A DNA stretch of 64,000 bases from Heloderma charlesbogerti. Taxonomy: Eukaryota > Chordata > Lepidosauria > Squamata > Helodermatidae. Position 1 is the first letter of the stretch; the number at the start of each line of letters is the position of its first letter. The DNA lies in the NCBI GenBank assembly GCA_026122225.1, contig JANEZZ010001492.1, positions 1,071,001 through 1,135,000 of the forward strand. Reading direction: 5' to 3'. The notes beneath the pieces are model-generated. The model worked only from the letters and a program-made list of their open reading frames with translations. It made no database searches and had not been told where the DNA came from. The translations under genes were made by a program, and so were the position numbers. Of the stretch, positions 10,296 to 20,525 are shown piece by piece.

Positions 10296-11159
10296 TAGGG
10301 TGGCCACTTACACATCACCAAAAAAGAGGACAAAAGAGGGAAACAATTTGCATAATATTTGCATATGCTTATTTATAGTTATAGATGCACTTTCAGAAAT
10401 GATTATAATATAAGTAGAAATACAGTAGATCTCACCATAGTGGGGAAGACTGACCTGGTGACCTGTGTGCCTGCTCAGTCTGCTGTCCAGGAGTAAACTG
10501 TGACTGGGCAACTTCAAGGCCCCTTCTCTTCCTCCTTCTGGTTCTTTCACTTTAAACCAAACTTGGACTGGACAGCCCTTCAAACAGAAGATGCCTTCAA
10601 ATAGAGGACTGTCCTCACTAAAGTAGGACATATGGCCACCCCATGTAATACAATAGGGACTATATGTGCAATGTAATTACTACATCTCGGAGTTGTTGAT
10701 CTTGTCTCGCTAGTATGAACTGAAGCCAGTTATGCACACTTTATCATTCCACATTCTATTTTGCACATACTTTTCAAGGTTACAGATGACTCTCAAGAAG
10801 TGTAGCAAGAATAACGACAGGGTCACATTAAGCATGGGTGCTGGGAATTGAGGTTAGGAGGTGGGGCTTTTGAGAACCCCTTTGTTTAATATCAGATCAA
10901 AGCATAAACATAAAAGAAATGGCAAGGGAACAGAATGTTACACCACTCTTCTTGCAGTCCTTTTGGTATTCCATGCATCAAAAGACTGGCAGGGCTTAAC
11001 AATGTCCAGTCTCCATCTGCACAATTGAAAGAAGCCTCTGTATTCTTTGAATCAAGGTCAAGACAGAACCACTGAATCCATACAACCTCATTCCCTGGCC
11101 ACAGGCATATATCTTTATATTAAGCAGTTATGGGAGAGGCAAGTTCTCTTTCTAGTGGG
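10296..11159 (+). repeat. Copy A of an ~865 bp duplicated unit
   Basis: This stretch is closely similar, in the same orientation, to 60606-60690 plus 62288-63221. Shared landmarks include GAAGATGCCTTCAAA, GCCAGTTATGCACACTTTATCATTCC, TTGCACATACTTTTCAAGG, GATCAAAGCA with AACATAAAAGAAATGGCAAGG, and CTTCTTGCAGTCCTTTTGGTATTC. The first ~345 bp has inverted ends (GGGTGGCCAC near 10300 and TATGGCCACCCC near 10640), so a MITE lies inside the unit. Similarity stops just after GAGGCAAGTTCTCTTTCTAG. It may be a segmental duplication or two copies of an unnamed dispersed repeat. No protein is evident. Confidence 0.8.
10298..10643. mobile_element. MITE with GGGTGGCCA ends, inside copy A
   Basis: The left end is GGGTGGCCACTTACACATCACC and the right end TAGGACATATGGCCACCCC, giving GGGGTGGCCATA-type inverted ends. 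AAAGAGGACAAAAGAGG near the left and GAGGACTGTCC near the right are further mirrored. The corresponding element in copy B is split by a 1.6 kb insertion. Confidence 0.55.
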
Positions 11160-11555
11160 ACACCTGACAATACAAATCCAGCCGTCAGAAATGCAAGGAG
11201 CTTAAACAAAGGGAGCCTAACGAAGCTAAAAGACACCATTTAATCCTACATCCCACTATCACCACAACAATAACAAGACCCCAGACAATACATTTTGTGG
11301 GAAGAACGTGAAAGGGTTCTATGTTAGATGTTTGTACCATAAAAATGATCCTTGGGCCCTAGTTACAACAACCTCTGTTGAAGCACCATTGAAATCACTG
11401 AAGATTACACCACAGCAGTTGGTAGATTGTTCCTAGGCAGGATCCCCAAACCACGTCTTTGTAAGCCATCCTGTTGTCTTCCCTCAAATTTCTACCTTTC
11501 TTGAAAGGATTACCAAGCTCACATTTGAGTGTATGTGTTTGTAAAAGAAAAGATC
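11160..11555. other. Unique DNA, no gene seen
   Basis: Moderately AT-rich DNA between copy A and an L3-like LINE fragment. No motif, repeat or credible exon was found. Confidence 0.35.
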
Positions 11556-11903
11556 GTAAGAACATAAGAAAAGCTGTGCTGGATCAGACCAGGGTCTATT
11601 CTGTTCACACAGTGGTCAACCAGCTGCCCATGGAAAACCCACAAGCAGGGCATGAGTGCAAAAGCACCCTCCCACCCATGTTCCCCAGCAACTGCTGTAC
11701 AGAGGCATACTGCCTCGGATACCGGAGGTAGCATAAAGCCATCAGGACTAGTAGCCATTGATAGACTTATCCTCCATGAATTTATTCAATCCCCTTTTAA
11801 GGCCTTCCAAACTGGTGGCCATCACTAGATATTGCAGTAGTGAATTGCATAGTCTAACTATGCATGGTGTGAAGAAGTACTTGCTTTTATCTGTCCTGAA
11901 TCT
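11556..11903 (-). mobile_element. L3/CR1-like LINE 3' end
   Basis: On the minus strand this ends in the tail motif TTCTTATG after AGCACAGCTTTTCTTATGTT. Upstream come GGTTGACCACTGTGTGAACA, the CACTCATGCCCTGCTTGTGGG block and a degraded last stretch of reverse transcriptase (AAGTACTTCTTCACACC region). The same tail occurs at 39625, 40330 and 45764. It is a dead 3' fragment. Confidence 0.75.
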
Positions 11904-11904
11904 G

Positions 11905-12018
11905 TGGCAGCAAGGCTGCTAACTGGTGCATGGTATTGGGACCATACTACCCCTATCCTGAAAGACCTGCACTGGTTGCCAATTGCTTTCCGGGCTCAGT
12001 CCAAGGTGTTTAACCTTT
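11905..12018 (+). mobile_element. L2-like LINE fragment
   Basis: CCTGAAAGACCTGCACTGGTTGCC followed by TTCCGGGCTCAGTCCAAGGTGTT encodes a degraded LKDLHWLP / FRAQSKV motif from the C-terminal part of L2 reverse transcriptase. A MITE-like block begins directly after it. Confidence 0.6.
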
Positions 12019-12200
12019 AAGGGTGCAACCCTATCGATTGCACCCTCCATGATCGGAAGCCCCCAAACTCAGAGGTGCCTGATCATCCAGTGCAGGGTGA
12101 GAGGAACACCGGAGCAATCTTTGTCTCGCTGTCCTCCTGTCCTGCAGATTTCGCAAGATAAGCTTTAAAAAAAAACTATGTGGGATGAATCAGTGCTCCA
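12019..12200. mobile_element. GC-rich MITE fragment (GCAACCCTAT end)
   Basis: It starts GGGTGCAACCCTATCGATTGCACC and continues GC-rich, similar in style to the elements at 15888, 37207 and 61250, but its right end is not recognised. It probably inserted into the L2 fragment just upstream. Confidence 0.4.
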
Positions 12201-13252
12201 GCTGAGGTAGCGATTGCACTGGCCCCTATGTTGGTTACCATGATGTCACATTATTCTTATTCTAAATAGCTCTGAAAGAAATGTTTTGAGCATTAAATGC
12301 AAAAAATAATGATGAAAATAGAAAACATGTATCTATTTCATGAATTTGGCAAGTTTTGCTTCCTTACATCAGTAATGGGAAGAAACCCAAATTGATAATT
12401 CTGTTGTTGTATATCACTTCTTGAAAATTGTATCTAAACACTTCACTTTCACATGCAATATTGTTATTTCTACTTAAGAGATAAGAGATAGCAGAAGGGT
12501 GTTTACCCTGCGGTGTAGATTATAATAAGACTGTTGATTCTGGTATCAACATCCACATAAAGTGGTGCATCACATGAGCAGTATGTGCCAGATCAAACAG
12601 GCCACTAACATTTCGTAACATTAATATGTAGTATAGTATATTATCTCAGTCTCGTTGGTCTTTGAGCCAAGACTGCAGAGGGCCCCAAGATGCATTTGCC
12701 TGTTTTAGCTTAACACTGACAAGGTGTCTTGACTCAGACTGTATTAAGTATGGTGCACTTTGCTTCTGCTTCATGGACTTCAAGAAATATTCCATGCTAA
12801 CTTGCCAAAGATGAAGACAGACTAAACAATATGATATTTTCTTCAAAGAGATTAGACATATCTTGTTTTCTTTTGTTTCTGGATCTTGATACTCGGTTTT
12901 ATTCTACTTCTAGTCTCAGTGACGAGCTAAATATGACATCTGTTGACAGATAGATCATTACTGGAATGATTACTTTAACATAAAAAAATGGCTTGCACCT
13001 AAATGTCCATTCCCCACAGAATCCTTTTGGACAATATACTTTTTACAAATGAAGCTGCCCACCTTTTAAGCCCACTAATGTAATTGTTAAAAGGCTGAAA
13101 TGCATAGCACTGTCAGAACTGTCTGGAATATATAAAAGTGCTTTGTGAAAGTATCTAAGAATTGTGTGTGTATATTTATTGTATTATGATACCTTCGTTT
13201 TTCTTACTGGTCTGCGGTTATCTTGTTTAAACGTTTTGCATCATAGTAAAGA
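12201..13252. other. Unique DNA with a possible conserved block
   Basis: No repeats apart from AT-rich runs. At about 12640-12860 the sequence is balanced in composition and free of low-complexity runs. A 66-codon minus-strand frame crosses it but contains no known motif. It may be conserved non-coding DNA. Confidence 0.3.
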
Positions 13253-13394
13253 TTAAGGGTTGGTTCCAGATTTACTGATATTTGCAATAGGACTATTGAA
13301 ATCAATGGGACTTGAAATTAATCATGAAAAACCTAAGTCCCATTTATTTTAATGGGTCTGTTCTAAATATAATTAAATCTGGAACCAACCCTAT
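13253..13394. mobile_element. Palindromic MITE (TAGGGTTGGTTCCAGATTT ends)
   Basis: The left end AAGGGTTGGTTCCAGATTT is mirrored at the right by AAATCTGGAACCAACCCT, with a mirrored AAATCAATGGGACTT near the centre. Diverged relatives are at 38217, 53408 and 56428. The arms here are the best preserved of the group. Confidence 0.8.
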
Positions 13395-13867
13395 GTCAAG
13401 AATGGGTAGACAGCTCCCAAGTCTCTTTTGTGCAGTCTGTAGTCTCTATTTTTTATTTCTTTAAAGTATTATTATTTTTGGCTACCTCCAATGACAAAAA
13501 TGAAATAAAAATAGCAAAAAACAGTTGTCACAATTACTTTGTACTGCTTGCCCATCCCACCACCTACCCTGCTCAGTACTTCTCTAAACAGCCTTGAAAA
13601 CCATAAACATATGAACAGTACAGCTCAGGTCTTATGGTCTGTCCTTAAAATATGGTGACCCCAGCTTTCATCATTAGAAAAAAAAACCAAATGCGATAAC
13701 AGCCCTGCCACTATCAAGCATGTGTCTGTGGAAATCAATGGGACATCTGTGTACTTCACTCATTCCTTCCGTTGTTTATTTTTATTGTCATCAGAATGGA
13801 AACACTTGTATGTGTCTTCTGCTGTGCTCCCTTGCTACAAGCTCACCAGAGAAGTCTCCCCTCACCT
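13395..13867. other. Unique DNA, no gene seen
   Basis: AT-rich sequence with short A-runs. No credible coding exon or repeat. Confidence 0.35.
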
Positions 13868-13994
13868 TATTCCTTCCAGATGTGTAGGCCTACGGCTCCC
13901 TCCATCCCCAGCCAGCATGGCTGGTCATGCTGGCTGGGGTGATTGGAACTGTAGTCCTCTATAACTTGGGGGGCACCAGGTTACTGAAGGCTGC
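13868..13994. mobile_element. Palindromic CCAGATGT-type MITE
   Basis: TCCTTCCAGATGTGTAGGCC on the left; the centre is the palindrome CCAGCCAGCATGGCTGG followed by CATGCTGGCTGGGG; then GGCACCAGGTTACTGAAGGC on the right. Same group as 2508 and 59770. Confidence 0.65.
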
Positions 13995-14369
13995 ACTCAG
14001 GCCTTCCTTAGAGGTCCATACATTGCTCCCTAGGAATATGTCCTGACTTAGGTAGGAACTTTCTGACCTAGTTTGGCATTTTGGCAGACCACTGGAAGGA
14101 AGAAAAGCACACCATCAAATGAGGGGATTGTGTATTCCTCCACCAAGGCAGATGACATACTCCCCACTGACCCCACAATACAGTTTTCAGCATGGACTCC
14201 AGAGGCTATCAGTATTGGCTATATGCAAATGCACGTCACTTGTGCGATCAGATGCATGCAATCAGATACATTCAACAAACCCATCCATGCACACACGCCA
14301 ACCCTATATAGACATCCCCTTATGAACATCTAGATTAATTCTTCTCAAGGAGGTAAAAGGCACATCTTC

Positions 14370-14780
14370 CATTACTGCTGATCAGTGAAGAAGAAGAGTC
14401 AACCTCTGCCTGAAATATACCTTCTCCAAGTACTGCAAGCTGATTGGAAGGCAGGGAGATCCCAGCCAGAATGCAGGGTTGGGCTACAGCAGCCTTTAGG
14501 CGCAACAGGAACTCAGAACATCTCCGACCTAAATAGAATGCTTGCATCAGCAGAGTTATTGCTATTGACTATGTATGGGGAAATCTGCATTGTATTAACC
14601 CTCATGGCTTGCCATACCAGGAAGTGCCCTAGTCCGCTGTCAGGCTTTGTGCTTTCAGTTTCTGTTTAGTCTTCCCTGCAGCAGTGTACTGCATGGCTTG
14701 TTCCCAATAAGTTTTATTTATTAAATGTGTTGTTAGTTTGCTTCCTTTCTGTGGTCTTCTCTTCATGATACTTCATGGGC
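14370..14780 (+). repeat. Possible 5' LTR of the Ty3/gypsy element
   Basis: The span ends with a polyadenylation-like AATAAGTTTTATTTATTAAA, a T-rich stretch and TTCA, after which comes TGGGCAACGCAGGTGGGATG, placed like a primer-binding site before gag. The left edge is a guess, and no second LTR was found downstream. Confidence 0.3.
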
Positions 14781-15119
14781 AACGCAGGTGGGATGCTTCT
14801 GAGCCACGCAGAGTATTTCCTCATGGGCTAGAGAGGCAGAGGGGGAACACTGACCTGCTGAAGCCCAGATTAAGCTTTCACCTGCAGCCTTGTATAAGTC
14901 ACTACAATCAGTGGGCACATTGTGTGGAATATGGCTACCCAGGGCATATTGAAGAACTCAGCCCTGTGTTCCCCAGCATATGGGAAAGCTTTGCAGCCAG
15001 GTAGGAGTTTTACTTGGCAGCAAATGGGATAAGAAATCCTGAGAAGGAACATCCTGTATTATTCTGTGAGACAATACCTTGCAGCAGCATAACTTGCTAA
15101 GACACAGTATAAGGATATT

Positions 15120-15770
15120 TTGGCTGCCTTACAAGGCCATATCTCCCTCAAACCATCTGAAATAGCACAATGTAATTATTTCTATAAGTGCAACCAAGAC
15201 CCAATAGAAAGTATTTCATCGTATATTGCTGAGCTTAGATATTTGGCACAGCATTGCAATTTTCCAAATTTGGAAGAGATGCTGCGTGATTGCCTGCTTT
15301 GTGGCCTCTCTGATGAGGCCCTGAAAAAGTGCACTAGAGGAAAGCTCTGGCTACTGAAGCAGCAGCAGCAGTGTGCACTCACAAAATGCGTTTGGAAAGG
15401 AACCCATCTCATTCAGAAATCCAGCTGGTTAACAGTCCTGATCTGCAACTATCAGGTATCGGGTTCAGCGGAACAGTTCTACAATCGGAGTAGGTGCTGC
15501 AGGGACTCTGACATTCAGGCAAGCTCTCCAGCACAGTACAAGAGTTGTGGCAGATCCCATGAACACCTGCCATTTCAGAGATATACAGCTGCAAATACTG
15601 TCATAAGGTTGGGCATATTGAGCGAGTGTGCCAGGCCAGAGTCAACTTTCCCCAAGAGTACAGCAGAAGGAAAGGCAAGATCAGGGACACAAAACACTAC
15701 CAGATGCACTGTACAAGCGCCTCTCCATGTGACAACCCAGAGGAAGCAGTGAACCACATTCTGCCAAGCT
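15120..15770 (+). pseudogene. Ty3/gypsy gag (capsid and zinc knuckle), broken
   Basis: Gag is the structural protein that packages element RNA. The visible capsid part reads with the spacing of the gypsy retrotransposon gag domain: ISSYIAELRYLAQHCNF at about 15215-15265 followed by LEEMLRDCLLCGLSDEALKK. A CCHC-type zinc knuckle occurs near 15590-15630 but in another frame from the capsid part, so at least one frameshift separates them. The start is not a real initiator because the upstream part of gag is already decayed. Confidence 0.7.
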
Positions 15771-15787
15771 TGCAATAGTCTGCTAAT

Positions 15788-15887
15788 GTGAAGAAAGTGT
15801 CAGTGACAGTCACCATCTATGGCACTCCATGCCTCATGGACATTGATTCTGGTCCAGGATTCTCTATCATTTCATCAGAAACTTCGG
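15788..15887 (+). pseudogene. Ty3/gypsy aspartic protease fragment
   Basis: The stretch VSVTVTIYGTPCLMDIDSG has the strand-turn pattern of retrotransposon proteases, with D-S-G standing at the catalytic D-T/S-G position (about 15840-15850). The fold breaks off where the MITE begins at 15888. It is in frame with its own ATG but has no separate gene status; it is normally part of the polyprotein. Confidence 0.6.
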
Positions 15888-16288
15888 GAGCAATCCTGTG
15901 GTCCCTAGATAGAGTCTGGGGGGCCATAGAATATTTTGGAGTCCTGGATCTGAGGTCAGAGACAGCACTCCCCTCCCCCTCACAGCTGGTGCTGAGGGAA
16001 CCGCACCAGCTGCTTCTCCAAGGTCACAAAAGCAACCTTGGAGAAGTGATAAAGGGGGCATTCCAGTGGGCAGGGAGGGGAGGGAACTGGAGAGGCTGGC
16101 TTGCACCATTTCCTGAGGCCTGTCCAGCCTCCTTCCCTCCCCCTCTGCGATGCCTCCACCAGATGGGTGAACAAGCCCATCTAGCTGACATGCAGAGCCA
16201 AAGGCGTGGCATGCCCCGCTGGACTGGATACTCGTAAGCCTTGGAGGCTTATGAGTATCAAGGCTGAATCCCATAGGATTGTGCCCTG
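15888..16288. mobile_element. GC-rich MITE nested in Ty3/gypsy
   Basis: The ends are GAGCAATCCTGTGG and CCATAGGATTGTGCCC, imperfect mirrors. The middle contains CTTCTCCAAGGT and ACCTTGGAGAAG, a perfect inner hairpin at about 16013-16043. The reading frames of 135-149 codons that cross it are low-complexity and not protein-like. It separates the protease from reverse transcriptase, so it is younger than the LTR element. Confidence 0.7.
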
Positions 16289-16639
16289 ACTGACAGATCT
16301 CCCCATGCGAAGGCCCAGAAATTATTTATTTTCTGTCCAAAATTACTGACCACCAGGAAATCCAAGTGCCAGTATTAGGCAACTGTGGGGATGGCTGAAT
16401 CTGTCAATTTTTGTTTCTCTCAGTTTTCACTAATATACGCATTTCATATGTTCTTAATATATGCATTTTTGTACACATTTTTATTGGAAAACGCCATTGC
16501 AAAATTCAGAGAAGTGTGAATTTTGAAGGATAATTGAGTTCTGGTTTCTGTATAGTTTCAAAAGTGCAAAATTAGGGAAATCCACATTTAAATGCAAATC
16601 AAATTAATTTCTCCCCCACCCCTAGGTAACTGAGAAATT

Positions 16640-17010
16640 GAAATGTATTACCAAATGTTCCATGGGAACTTATGGCTATTGCTTGTCCAAGGCTGTTGTA
16701 CTAGACTCCATGTCATCCTGGATTTGTTTGAGCCACTGGATATTGGGCTCACACAGATTCATCAGGTTGGTGGATCAATATTTGATAGCATACTAACCTA
16801 GTTCAAGTCTGTGTTTGACAAAGGTCTTGGGGAATATAAGGGACCTTCCATTTTTTTATTCCTGGATTCTGCTGTGACCCCCATTTGGATGAAACCCCAC
16901 AGTGTCCCATTTGCACTATGAACAAAGATTGATACTGAAATTGACCATCTCCTAGAACAAGGTAACTTGGAGCCAGTGACACATCCAACATGGCTGGAAC
17001 CCTAAAGAGG
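16640..17010 (+). pseudogene. Ty3/gypsy pol fragment, N-terminal reverse transcriptase
   Basis: Positions about 16810-16990 encode, in shifting frames, features that lead into Ty3/gypsy reverse transcriptase: a phenylalanine-rich stretch before a KG motif, a KPHSVPFAL segment near 16890-16915, then IDTEIDHLLEQGNLEPV near 16928-16978. In intact elements this is followed by the palm domain with its catalytic aspartates; here similarity ends within about 40 bases. An in-frame TGA lies between KPHSVPFAL and the next block. Confidence 0.7.
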
Positions 17011-17110
17011 AACACTCTACACTGAAACATTTTGTTGAAGGTCCCACTTGTACTTTATACTAGCCTATGGCTGCCTTTACACTAAAGAAAACTCCCACAG
17101 TCTTCCCATT

Positions 17111-17552
17111 CTGGAACCTTTCCACATTTATTGCGGGCTCCCAGACAGCAACCACGTGATTGCTGAGAGGGGAAGCTTTTAAGGTTCCATAGAACACAAT
17201 GAAATAGCTCCATCTAGTGGCTGTTTCAATTGCATTACATTCCGACTTTTAAAAATGGTTCATTAGTTCCAGATGTTTTTGGAGCAAAATAACCAGGAAA
17301 TACCTCTGGATGTGCCCTGGAGGTTAACAACGTCATGAAAAGGACCTGCAAACTTCCATGAGTGAGCAGTATCAATAGCAGGATAAAAGCTCTGTGTGAA
17401 GGAGTCCTACATCTCTAGATTCAAGCTCTTATGCTTGAACCCCTAAACTTGCAACCCCTAAACTTGTTTTCCAAGACATCCTGTGCACCCCATATGGCTA
17501 GCAAGACAGATAGGTTTTGAGGATTCCTTCTTAGTGAAAAGAAAAGGCTACT
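17111..17552. other. Unassigned DNA downstream of Ty3/gypsy
   Basis: No pol similarity continues here. A possible MITE remnant with CTCCATCTAGTGGCTG lies near 17208. No gene is seen. Confidence 0.3.
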
Positions 17553-17640
17553 TAGACTGCAGTTATATACCCACTTACCTGGGTGTAAGTGGATTACCTC
17601 GGAACAGACACCTATAAGACTGCATTATTAATGATGTGCT
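17553..17640. repeat. Palindromic GTAAG-type MITE, degenerate
   Basis: CTGCAGTTATATACCCACTTACCTGGGTGTAAG and a right-end GACTGCATTA remain from the family pattern. Confidence 0.45.
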
Positions 17641-17959
17641 GACTTCAGACAGTGTCACTGCCCTTGAAGCAACCTAGGGTTCCAAGAAAAGAAGGTGTTA
17701 CTCCTATGCTATTCATGACAGAACAAGTCTGTCCTTAACAAAAAGGAAATACTATAGAAAACAAGTGGCGATAAAGACATAGCATACATAATCTAGACAT
17801 CTTCCCTACATGGGAAAAGGTGAATGTTTATTTCAGATTGTGGTGTTTGATGTATATGATAAGCCAAAAAGAATATTTGACACTACACTGACAGTGTAAA
17901 TAACCCGCTAATAAAATACAGCTGTAGTTAGTTTATTCTAACTGTAAAAGCATGTGCTG

Positions 17960-18040
17960 TGCACACATTGGCTGAAATCCTGCACCTTCTTACTCATGCA
18001 TAAGCCCCGTTGAAGTCAACACAACTTACCAACCCAGAGC
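17960..18040. repeat. Palindromic GTAAG-type MITE, partial
   Basis: GAAATCCTGCACCTTCTTAC and ATAAGCCCCGTTGAAGTCAA represent the left arm and centre; the right arm is not clear. Confidence 0.4.
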
Positions 18041-18219
18041 TGATAAGATCGAATGAGCTGGCTCTGTTCCAGCAGACTTATTCACATGGCCATGGGAGCC
18101 AGTGCACAGGCTGTAGCTTTTTACCAGCTTTTGGGAATAGCATTTGACACCATGTTAAAATCTGCCCCTGAGATTTGAGGAAGCAGGAAGTTGAGACAGC
18201 AACAGCTTCCAATGTGAGA

Positions 18220-18775
18220 CATAAGAACAGCCCTGCTAGGTGATCAGACCCAGAGTCAGGCTGGCCCTATCATTAGGCAAAGTGAGGCAATCATCTTGGG
18301 TGAAGATGCTGTGAGAGGGAACCACCATACCCCTGGCTGGAATCCTCCAGTAATTCCCTTCTGTTGAAGGAAAGAACAGTATGTGCCATACACCCTGTCT
18401 GGACCCCCTAAACTAGCCTGCTGCCCCAGGGGCAGTAGAGCATGCTATGCCATCACCAGTGTTGAAATACAATTCAACTGTTAATCCACTGGGGAGGGAC
18501 TCCATCTTGTCTTTGGCCTGATGCAGAAAAACGTGTTGGGCTGGTCCTGCCCAGGGTCCTTCTACCCAGTATCCTGTCGAGCATTTTGGGAAGCCTTCAA
18601 GTTGGGCCTGAAAGCAATAGCCCCTCCTCACTGTTTGCCACCCAGCAACAGGTACCAAGGCATACTGGAGGCTTCATTTAACCCTCGTGGCTAATAGCCA
18701 CTGATAGACCTATGCTCCATGAATTTCTCTAGTCTCCTTTTAAAGACATCTAAGCTAGTGGTCAAAGCTAATACT
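18220..18775 (-). mobile_element. L3/CR1-like LINE 3' fragment split by a MITE
   Basis: The tail CATAAGAACAGCCCTGCTAGG with GATCAGACCC is at 18220-18253, and the rest of the same fragment resumes at about 18553 with GGGTCCTTCTACCCAGTATCCTG and runs to TCTAAGCTAGTGGTC. The intervening 300 bp is a MITE. The two halves join in the right order for the LINE, which shows the MITE came second. Confidence 0.6.
18254..18552 (+). mobile_element. MITE of the AGGGCTGGCC family, nested
   Basis: Left end AGTCAGGCTGGCCCTATCATTAGGCA, interior CCATCTTGTCTTTGGCCTGA and right end TTGGGCTGGTCCTGCCC follow the copy at 27660 closely. It sits inside an L3-like LINE fragment. Confidence 0.65.
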
Positions 18776-18816
18776 GGAAAGGCCTGTCCACAAACAGGAT
18801 TGGCCTACAAATAAAT

Positions 18817-18818
<2 letters not shown>

Positions 18819-18860
<42 letters not shown>
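18819..18860. repeat. TC microsatellite
   Basis: About 18 CT/TC units with one TTTC interruption near the end. Confidence 0.95.
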
Positions 18861-18862
<2 letters not shown>

Positions 18863-18963
18863 AGTCTGGAATGGACCAATAGCACAGCTTGGTTCCCTCC
18901 AGATCAGTTCAAACAAAATTAGGCTTTGGTGCTAGGTAGTGTGCCAAGTGAAGACGTAAGAGA

Positions 18964-19283
18964 GGGGTGGGCAACTGTGGATGGTCCAGGGACCAATTCC
19001 CCCTTCCCCATGGCAGAGGCAAAAGAAAGTGGCAGGAAACCACTACAGGGCTTAGTAAGGACAAATATAGCAGCTACAGAGCCTTACTGAGGACAATTCT
19101 GGCTTGAAAACAAGCTAAATGTGTACTTAATAAGCCTACATTTATACTTAATAACGTTTGTTACCACATTGGTGGCAAACCACTGATTTGTTTTACTTTT
19201 CCCCAACTGTTTGGGGCAGCAGGGGCTGCACTGGGGGGCGGCAGGGCCCACATGCAGCTGGAGGGCTGTGTGTTGCCCACCCC
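18964..19283. mobile_element. hAT-like MITE with perfect 12 bp inverted ends
   Basis: GGGGTGGGCAAC (18964-18975) is exactly mirrored by GTTGCCCACCCC (19272-19283). The ~320 bp interior is non-coding and partly G-rich. The end sequence resembles hAT-superfamily termini. Confidence 0.75.
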
Positions 19284-19851
19284 AACCTAAGAATTAGCCT
19301 AAATTACAGAGGCAGAGTTAACAGCATGTGCCTCAGAAGCAGCCAAGAAAACAATGGAGATAATAATGAAGAATGTATTACCAGGACTAAAGAAAATATG
19401 GGCTGACTCACAGTTCCTTGAAACCACAACAAAACATAAGAGATAACTCCCTCTTCTTAGAAGCCTCTGGATCCTTGTAATCTGAAGTCTTGGATTCTTT
19501 GGAACAGACGGTAACAGCCTCAGACACTTGGAAGAGAAGAACAGGTTTCCACCAGGGCAGAAGTTTCCGGGCTGCAGCTAGGTCTGATGTTGGTGCTAAG
19601 ACCACCAGGTAGGCTGGCTAGGCCTTGCCTTGGCACATCCTGGCTTAGTCTCTTCCCCTCTCACCACCATCACCCTGTGCTTCTGATAGAGGGCCCAATT
19701 ATCTCTCCCAGATATAGCACTGGGTGGCTCCCTCCCTCCTGGTCCTTGCTGGCAGCTGCAGCAATTCATTAATGAGCTCAGTTGCAGGGCACCTGAGATA
19801 CTGGTGAACCCTTGAAGACTCTTTCAACTGGCAAGGCCAAAGAGAAAGAAA
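19284..19851. other. Unique DNA, no gene seen
   Basis: Mixed composition with no repeat or recognisable exon. The short reading frames here lack motifs. Confidence 0.35.
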
Positions 19852-19962
19852 GGACTGCAATCTTGTGCACGCTTACTTAAGAATAAGGCCCACTGTCGAA
19901 TCAGTTGAGCTTGCTTCCAAATAAACACACATCGGATTGGCTGCAAGACTCTTACCAAGCAA
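19852..19962. repeat. Palindromic GTAAG-type MITE, degenerate
   Basis: GACTGCAATCTTGTGCACGC, TTACTTAAGAATAAGGCCCACTG and a right end ATCGGATTGGCTGC follow the family order. Confidence 0.5.
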
Positions 19963-20329
19963 GTGCTATGCTGATTTCCCAAGCAGAAGATAAAGAGTAT
20001 GAGTAAAGTCTGCAGGGGTCTCAAACATCTGCCAAATAGTGGGTTGTCTTGAATAGCTACTACATCATCAGTGTATCTTTTGAAAAATCTACAAACAATA
20101 TTCAGATAATGAAATTCAGAACTTCCTATTGCAATTTAACTTTGGGTGAGATGCTGCTTTCTGTTAGACAGTCATGGTGATTTAGGACAGAAGAGTTGTG
20201 CAGCCTTTATATTAGCAACCTCTTTCATCTTTTCTTTTGCACAGAAAAGGGGAGGTGGAAGCTAGTGAGAACAGGACTATCCATTTAAGTCCCAGATGTC
20301 CCTAATTCTTGGTATATCAGGTGGGGTTG
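19963..20329. other. Unique DNA, no gene seen
   Basis: AT-rich, without identifiable element or coding content. Confidence 0.35.
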
Positions 20330-20525
20330 GGCCTGAGCATAAAACTTAGATAGGTTTTATACCAGTTTAGCTGTTATGGCTTCTTCAGAAGAATCCTAGG
20401 AGCTGTAATTTCATGAAGATGCTGACAATTCCATAAGCCCTTCACATTGCTATAGTTCCCAGAGTTAACTGGGGTAAAGGAATGACTTTCCAACCAAATC
20501 TGTGGTGTAGATCTGGCCTGAACGT
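20330..20525. mobile_element. Palindromic MITE (CCAGTTTAGCTGTTATGGC type)
   Basis: ACCAGTTTAGCTGTTATGGC and GAATCCTAGGAGCTGTAATTT on the left face CATTGCTATAGTTCCCAGAGTTAACTGG on the right. Ends GGGCCTGAG and ATCTGGCCTG are imperfectly mirrored. A familiar squamate design. Confidence 0.5.

Larger units (their letters stand above)
14781..17110 (+). mobile_element. Degenerate Ty3/gypsy LTR retrotransposon, interrupted by a MITE
   Basis: Remains of gag, protease and the start of reverse transcriptase follow in the normal order on the plus strand: gag to about 15755, protease from about 15790, then, after a GC-rich MITE at 15888-16288, the stretch leading into reverse transcriptase (about 16640-17010). 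The rest of pol (RNase H, integrase) and the 3' LTR are not visible. Many stops and frameshifts show that it is old. Ty3/gypsy elements copy themselves through a cytoplasmic particle and integrate with an integrase. Confidence 0.75.

Noticed and set aside
15788..16237. 149-codon frame after gag as one protein
   Set aside because: Only the first third is protease-like; the rest is MITE sequence read by chance.
15867..16274. 135-codon minus-strand frame
   Set aside because: It lies wholly within the GC-rich MITE and has serine/glycine/proline bias without a motif.
14370..17110. Endogenous retrovirus rather than Ty3/gypsy
   Set aside because: Gag and the reverse transcriptase lead-in have the gypsy retrotransposon pattern, and no envelope-like frame is present; a final call needs profile searches.
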